Of a DNA stretch of 52,783 nucleotides, positions 49,001 through 52,783 are shown piece after piece. How positions within the stretch are numbered: the stretch's first letter is position 1; each line of letters opens with the position of its first letter. Below the pieces are notes generated by a model. The model saw only the letters and a list, made by a program, of their open reading frames with translations, was not told where the DNA came from and did not search any database. This DNA is from Candidatus Sumerlaeaceae bacterium (GTDB taxonomy: Bacteria > Sumerlaeota > Sumerlaeia > Sumerlaeales > Sumerlaeaceae): contig JAOAAY010000024.1 in NCBI GenBank assembly GCA_026418615.1, forward strand, positions 1 to 52,783. The letters run 5' to 3'. The position numbers and the translations under genes were made by a program.

Positions 49001-51405
49001 GACCGACGCCGAAAGGGAACGCGCGTGTTAGGTTCGTAAGGATAATCGGACTGGGCAAAGCGCACCGGTTCCGCCCAAGGCGCGCGCGAGGATGAGATGA
49101 CGGAATTCACCACTTCGGGGAATTCGTCGTTGTCATCAAACACAAACAGCGATCGGAGCAGCCACTCGCCGTCCGGTTCAGACTCGTAACGGATGATCTT
49201 CCGAATGACCGTTGTCAGGTCGTCGGGTGTCGCAACTGAGATCCGCCCCACGGCAAGGTCCGAGATGACATCGGTGCCCGCGACGGCGGTGTATTGATGG
49301 TCGCCGCGCACATCGGCAAGGCGCGGGCCGCCCCAGACCGGCACAAGGTTGGCCATGGCACCCTCCGGGGCGAGCGCCGGATCGCCGCGATACTCGCTGG
49401 CCTCGCCTACCAGTAACACATGGCGCAGTTTCGGCTGCGGCCAGCGGTAAAAGGCATAGGTTAGGAACGACTGCAGCCCTGTGGCGGTACGCACGCCGTA
49501 GGAAAAATGATCGAAAACCGTATCAACATCCACGGCAGCCGTGCGCCAGCCCTGGCTCTGACGGTAATTTAGCAACGGGCGCAGCGCCTCGAGAAGCGAG
49601 TCATGCGCCACGGCCAGGTAATCACAGGGCGGATGTAGGTCGAATAATTGCATGGCTGCCATGGCCCGGGCGGCAGCCGGCAGCGGCGCAGCCCCCGGAG
49701 CGAGCAAGCGGTACGGCCCTTTGGTGGAAGCCTGATCCTCGAACCAAAGCATCGTGCCGTCTCGCGATATGGCGGCCTCCATGGCTCCCGACGAAGCGCC
49801 GAGGCGCCACAGCAGTGGGCGCTCGAGTCGCGCACGGCCGGCAGGCACCCCCAGAAGAACAGGCCCGGTGGTGGACGGATCGGTCTGAAACGCAGCGTCG
49901 AGCCGCTTGGCGTCCGGGAGGACCTGATTCCAAGACCATACGATTCGCTGGAAGCACACATCGGGTTTCTCCCGCGCGCCCTCCGGATAGGCTACGCGAA
50001 GTCCAACATCATTATGACCGGCCCGCAGGCGCTCCGCCTCAACCTTGAAGTCAAGGTTGCCAAAGGTTAGCGTGGCCGTCACAACGCCGGCACTGTGCCC
50101 GTTGATGATCAGTTCGATTTCCGGCTGCGAGTTCATCGGCTCGCCGCACCCGGCATAAACCTTCACATCCACGAGACCTGTCGTCAGAGCGGGGTCAAAT
50201 GCGGCGGGCAGTTCAACGCCAAGCGGGGCAATCTTACGGTCGCCCGCCTTGGCCCAGAACCATGAGGTCACATCCGCTGTCGGCCGAAGCCGCGGATGGT
50301 AATCCACCTGCTTTTCGGTCACGATACGAAAACGGGCCGTTGTCGCTGTCGTGGCAGCCGTTGCGCGTAAACTCGGTGCCGAATCCGGATTCAGGCGCAA
50401 CGGAGGCGACGGATCCGAATCGTCGGGCGCGGTGAGCAAGTAGTAGAAGTCAGGACCCTGATGGATGGTGTCGTAGTCCTGCGCGACAAATAGCGCGACG
50501 GAACCACTCTCGGGCGTGTCAGTCGTCATGAGCGGCACCTCGCGGCCGCCGCGGAAGAGACGCCAGTTGGACATGGCGCCCGCCGTCGTGTCCTCCGCAT
50601 ATGCCGAGCCTGTTTGTCGCTCCAGCCATTCGCGTGTCAGCGCATACACACCGGGCTGGTAAACAGTAATCTTCGACACTGGGCCGTTCTCGAGCGCACG
50701 ATTGACTCGTCGTGCCCAAGCGCGTTCCTCGCTCCAGTCCTTTTGCGGTTCGACACTGTAGTAGGCCGGGTCAATCTGAGGATTTAAGAGCAGTGCACCT
50801 ACCAGCGGGGCGATCGGTTCGCCCATGGCGTCAAGCGGTTCACGCATAGCCTGAGCGGCCGCGAGCGATTCACGAGTGCCGTCCGGCGGCGGGCCAAGGT
50901 CGGCCTCCAATTCGATGAACTCCGCGATCCACGACTCCGGGGTGCCCGGGATGGCGAGCGGTATGATCGTGGACACCTGCACAGCGTAAAGTTGATATTG
51001 TCGAAAGCGGCCGACGGGATTGATGCGGGCGACCTGATAATCGGACACCTCGCCATAGGGTGATGGCGGCACGCTATTGAAAACTTCGACAATCTGGCCG
51101 CGGCGCGCCCGCAGGAAGCGTGCCCCAGTGATGCGCAACGAAGGCTGACGCCCGGAAGCGCCGGCCAGAAGAAAACGCCGGCTTTCATTGCGCCGGTCTA
51201 AGGCGGGATTGGGATTAAGGTTTTCAAACCGCAGCCGCAGCACTCCGGATGTCGCGCCGTCGGTCAGAACCCGTAAATCTCCCAGCGGAAAAGGCGTCGG
51301 CGCGGCCACCGCCGGGCCATAAAGCCGCACTAACAGGACTGCCAAAACCAGAGCCACAATGCGGCAACCCGGGCTGGTGCCGTTTGCGGGACGGCCGCTT
51401 TTCAT
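46000..51405 (-). CDS. Giant secreted C25 (gingipain-type) cysteine peptidase with CARDB-like repeats
   Basis: 1,801 residues with a signal peptide (hydrophobic core about 16-34, then AVAAP). A long beta-rich N-terminal region leads to the C25 domain (about 610-960). H825 in FFGHGGP and C859 in FVSCASCDNAW match the His-Cys dyad of gingipains; C856 is the alternative nucleophile. Beyond ~1000 come several CARDB-like adhesion domains (EVINTGQAPMPRVPLHLLLD; AKNDGPSTRTRVDI) and a beta-rich C-terminus. No T9SS-type sorting domain or LPXTG-like anchor is obvious. ATG 51405 is chosen over TTG 51420. Extracellular proteolysis is the likely role. Confidence 0.85.
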   Translation of the reverse strand: MKSGRPANGTSPGCRIVALVLAVLLVRLYGPAVAAPTPFPLGDLRVLTDGATSGVLRLRFENLNPNPALDRRNESRRFLLAGASGRQPSLRITGARFLRARRGQIVEVFNSVPPSPYGEVSDYQVARINPVGRFRQYQLYAVQVSTIIPLAIPGTPESWIAEFIELEADLGPPPDGTRESLAAAQAMREPLDAMGEPIAPLVGALLLNPQIDPAYYSVEPQKDWSEERAWARRVNRALENGPVSKITVYQPGVYALTREWLERQTGSAYAEDTTAGAMSNWRLFRGGREVPLMTTDTPESGSVALFVAQDYDTIHQGPDFYYLLTAPDDSDPSPPLRLNPDSAPSLRATAATTATTARFRIVTEKQVDYHPRLRPTADVTSWFWAKAGDRKIAPLGVELPAAFDPALTTGLVDVKVYAGCGEPMNSQPEIELIINGHSAGVVTATLTFGNLDFKVEAERLRAGHNDVGLRVAYPEGAREKPDVCFQRIVWSWNQVLPDAKRLDAAFQTDPSTTGPVLLGVPAGRARLERPLLWRLGASSGAMEAAISRDGTMLWFEDQASTKGPYRLLAPGAAPLPAAARAMAAMQLFDLHPPCDYLAVAHDSLLEALRPLLNYRQSQGWRTAAVDVDTVFDHFSYGVRTATGLQSFLTYAFYRWPQPKLRHVLLVGEASEYRGDPALAPEGAMANLVPVWGGPRLADVRGDHQYTAVAGTDVISDLAVGRISVATPDDLTTVIRKIIRYESEPDGEWLLRSLFVFDDNDEFPEVVNSVISSSRAPWAEPVRFAQSDYPYEPNTRVPFRRRSHAATAALLDAFHRGAATVNFFGHGGPNLWTHERLLHIMDLPLLNNSARLPFVSCASCDNAWIDYPVAPVQVSMGELFIKMRAGGIGVFAPVSGASPYEHKTLMTMLMAGVWRKGLRTLGDLAMFAKNMYYAETQSPSICEQYVLLGDPATRLAMPRIEDGLEVYPPVVAPGSRRGLTISLRPPPTGVSDARLQVRALTDSAELADIPLILKQPLRVTVDFPVEGPHAAILSYRKVGVLHVHAGRFEVAAPRLVATARLGATCPVVSDAVEVTGTLTANNVSPAPTGPFALRAIFHGEGDEGRPFLNRLLADHLDLAGGGARAYEWRMPAHLLAPLTVSWAGGSLGTGAANDLLPYLFRENRTSQALALMPQRTAVEPSPLSTIDLPRFLFEVWNTGTDEVNEAEVVVLQDGEPLADASAIRQIQPGQKRDVVVAGRSMLPEGRHKLTAEVRLRDREATAGPPRVVWREPLEVRVVPGPNLAFVDGSIRIVNPAGGPLIARRTIEVSAEVINTGQAPMPRVPLHLLLDDPATGREAPTINDMTSQLLGEFAPGQRRRVVFRYDDNNQSGGVTPMWLTVNRHRSLRETSYDDNTVTVPLTPIEQPANYVVTSLSMEPRMVRPGDIMRLALTAKNDGPSTRTRVDIECGLRNAEGDKRVPRRLMADTLGPGEERAFETTVPATGDMQIVYATINASKELDELTYGDNNLEVPLVWIRSVDSLPVASDGVRSLRTTLADASVANMERLPGGSIRTLDKITSPLPNIILSKSHYVSGVLQTTATGDAVWQDNAWSLDSWLLAAGPSEKPGPIRLRVPGALDEPGLQHDVYVLLRSATAFQGGRLGPVAVRIEDEPSSRTLYPPMTTAQPADALMYAGRHDLRDGHLDIEFEPIPGFYCYVLYFDLRPAVSEVVSCVYETSSAAALHLMPVLEGAEPGQVSLFYRILGKNGQWGDWSVPLHDRLELPADTRTFQWRLRIQSLMGHGGVTVHDVLAKNGEPHADFR

Positions 51406-51717
51406 CAATGAAGGCGTCAAATGCGATACGCTCGGAACTCTCTGAAGTGTTGGGGCGAATGGTCGCCGGGGCGTCGGGGCATTTCAAGCAATTCACGGGT
51501 GCGGAGCGGAAGAAGATTCAATGCGGCAGACCTCGCGGTCCGAGGCGCCAGTTTGCGTAACAACCGTGGCCCTCCGGTGCCAATGAACCGTGGTTTTGAA
51601 CGAGATTGGAAGCGACGGGGCCGGCCGGACTCGTCCCCTTGGAAATCTGCTCTCGACAACGGCTTTCTTGTATGGCTGTGAAGGGTCTGATCCCGATTGG
51701 AAACGGAGGTGAAAAAG
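51406..51717. other. 312-base divergent intergenic region
   Basis: Lies between the C25 peptidase gene (minus) and the pseudopilin gene (plus) and must hold both promoters. AACCGTGG occurs twice about 30 bases apart near 51560-51595. I see no convincing -35/-10 pair, tRNA or ORF. The strong GGAGGTGA at 51705-51712 is the pilin ribosome site. Confidence 0.5.
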
Positions 51718-52365
51718 ATGTATAAAAAAGGCTTTACTCTCATCGAACTGCTGATCGTCGTGGCCATCATCGCAATTTTGGCGGCCATCGCTGTTCCGAA
51801 CTTCCTTGAGGCGCAGACGCGCGCGAAGGTCTCCCGGGCCAAGGCCGATATCCGGTCGCTGGCGACCGCGCTGGAGTCGTATGCCGTGGATAACAATAAA
51901 TATCCGTTGGACATAACAGACACAAGCGGCATGAACCGCACGCCGGCGGGCTACTTCTGGTATATCAGCAACCGCATTACGACGCCGATTTCCTATATTA
52001 CAGATAACCAGTTGATAGATCCGTTCCGGGACCGGCGCAGCACGCTGCCGCCTGTGTATTGGCGGTTCCGTTATGTCAATTACAGCGACGCGGACTACTA
52101 TGCGGCAAATCCGGCCATCTTACCGGGGGGAGGGACGGGGGACTACACGAGCCAGTCTTATTACCTCGGCGCACCGTACCATGGTGCGTGGCGCCTCAGT
52201 TCTGCGGGACCGGACGCAGTGGCTGGCGCCAACGGCAATTTTGCACCCCCTCCGCTTGTTTTTGTGGGACCGCTCATCGCCTACGATCCGACCAACGGCA
52301 CCGTCTCATGGGGCGACATCGTTCGTTGCCAGAAAGACTCGGACATGAAGGCGGCAACATACTAA
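51718..52365 (+). CDS. Type IV pilin-like / GspG-like pseudopilin
   Basis: 215 residues. The prepilin signal MYKKG|FTLIE is cut after G5 and methylated on F6, with E5 of the mature chain conserved. The N-terminal helix (LLIVVAIIAILAAIAVPNF) is classical and continues into SRAKADIRSLATALESYAVDNNKYP, as in GspG. The C-terminal half has WRLSSAGPD, resembling the calcium-loop end of GspG proteins. GGAGGTGA, 5 bases upstream, makes ATG 51718 the start rather than TTG 51697. No other secretion gene is nearby; many uncultured phyla carry numerous such singletons. Confidence 0.9.
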   Translation: MYKKGFTLIELLIVVAIIAILAAIAVPNFLEAQTRAKVSRAKADIRSLATALESYAVDNNKYPLDITDTSGMNRTPAGYFWYISNRITTPISYITDNQLIDPFRDRRSTLPPVYWRFRYVNYSDADYYAANPAILPGGGTGDYTSQSYYLGAPYHGAWRLSSAGPDAVAGANGNFAPPPLVFVGPLIAYDPTNGTVSWGDIVRCQKDSDMKAATY

Positions 52366-52764
52366 CACGCAACCAGTACCGACCCGGTCTGCAGAATCCA
52401 ACAATGTTTTGGGCAAACATGAGGGCGGCGGGCCCGCTAAGGTCGCGTCGCCCTCCGATAACAATTGAAGCCGGTGCCACGGCATGGAAAGCAGAGCCGT
52501 TTTGGTATGCTAAGGTTGTCGCTCTGAAGGCATATGTTCTTGCCGTAACTATCGCTGTGGTCCAACAGCCGGACTTAGATAAATAGTTTATGTCTCGAGC
52601 AAACGCCGTGATCCGGGACATTCATGAATCCGTGTGACAGCCAAGCAGGGATCAAAGAGTCCAGATGCTTCGAATGGGTCATCTCGCCTTGGTCTGGAAC
52701 GCAGGTTGACGCGAGGACGAAGGCATTGATGGGCTCTGTTGTCGTTTTGTCCGGTCAGTACCAC
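52366..52764. other. 399 bases without a recognisable gene
   Basis: After the pseudopilin stop, AGGGCGGCG (52422-52430) and CGTCGCCCT (52446-52454) can pair with one mismatch and may end the pilin transcript, though no T-run follows. AACAATTG appears once at 52460-52467. No tRNA, start with ribosome site, or conserved frame is seen up to the adapter. Confidence 0.4.
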
Positions 52765-52783
52765 CTGTCTCTTATACACATCT
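52765..52783. other. Nextera (Tn5) transposase adapter remnant
   Basis: The last 19 bases, CTGTCTCTTATACACATCT, are exactly the Tn5 mosaic end used in Nextera libraries. This is library DNA, not genome. The minus-strand frame starting here reads M-Y-K-R-Q, a known artefact peptide. Confidence 0.97.

Noticed and set aside
52588..52779. Minus-strand frame beginning M-Y-K-R-Q at the contig end
   Set aside because: The first residues are encoded by the Nextera adapter, so it is an artefact.
1..52783. CRISPR array, tRNA, rRNA or prophage
   Set aside because: No regularly spaced repeats, cloverleaf-like segments, rRNA sequence or phage genes were seen in the short intergenic regions.

Overview
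The window reads as one contig of a high-GC (roughly 60% by eye), diderm, aerobically respiring, free-living bacterium. Lipopolysaccharide genes (waaA, rfaE2), a LolD/FtsX-type exporter, complex I membrane subunits, an SdhB subunit, a large secreted C25 peptidase and a GspG-like pseudopilin all fit a Gram-negative cell outside the best-known phyla. The Asp23/AmaP pair, DUF6941 and the C25 + CARDB architecture would suit a Sumerlaeota-, Hydrogenedentota- or Planctomycetota-like lineage, but the assignment is a guess. No rRNA, tRNA, CRISPR array, insertion sequence or prophage was seen. The last 19 bases are a Nextera transposase adapter, so the right edge is a sequencing artefact. The left edge cuts into a gene.

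Layout. (1) 1-8.3 kb: a truncated FliB/YkgJ-like cysteine-cluster protein, then nuoJ-K-L-M-N, then a ferritin-like protein with a duplicated C-terminal motif. (2) 8.3-11.3 kb: a PAS histidine kinase and an NtrC-type sigma-54 activator with overlapping ends. (3) 11.2-14.7 kb: a Nudix hydrolase, two membrane proteins (one a probable GT-C glycosyltransferase) and an isolated sdhB. (4) 14.9-21.1 kb: an envelope glycan operon with two GT4 glycosyltransferases, waaA, a 45-residue membrane peptide and a tandem GT4-GT4 protein. (5) 21.2-24.2 kb: a DUF6941 + zinc-ribbon protein overlapping hemL, and a Gfo/Idh/MocA oxidoreductase. (6) 24.2-37.0 kb: the most interesting region. A CarH/LitR-like MerR regulator with a B12-binding-type sensor domain is divergent from a run of lipid genes: a FAD oxidoreductase, a DUF1365::CFA-methyltransferase fusion, a fatty acid desaturase, a Tyr-less SDR, an AttEFGH-like ABC exporter with its AttH/CrtC-fold protein, a DUF1475 membrane protein and a DUF1295::CFA-methyltransferase fusion. 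(7) 37.2-45.0 kb: a YbjN-like secreted protein, asp23-amaP-rfaE2, a free-standing PcrA-type Tudor domain, gatC, nadE, trpD-trpC and hisH. (8) 45.0-52.4 kb: a TPR membrane protein and a 1,801-residue C25 cysteine peptidase on the minus strand, then a pseudopilin on the plus strand.

How the parts fit. Region 6 resembles known light- or singlet-oxygen-controlled loci in which a LitR/CarH or ECF regulator drives an FAD oxidoreductase, DUF1365 and a CFA-type methyltransferase that modify membrane acyl chains. Here the methyltransferases are fused to partner domains, a second methyltransferase-reductase-like fusion is added, and an ABC exporter lies between them. The palindrome AACAATTGTT occurs at the regulator's own start and at the exporter permease, and its half-sites flank the junction between the two putative operons, so one regulator could control the whole block. 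This is inference from gene content, gene order and short motifs; no function has been tested here.
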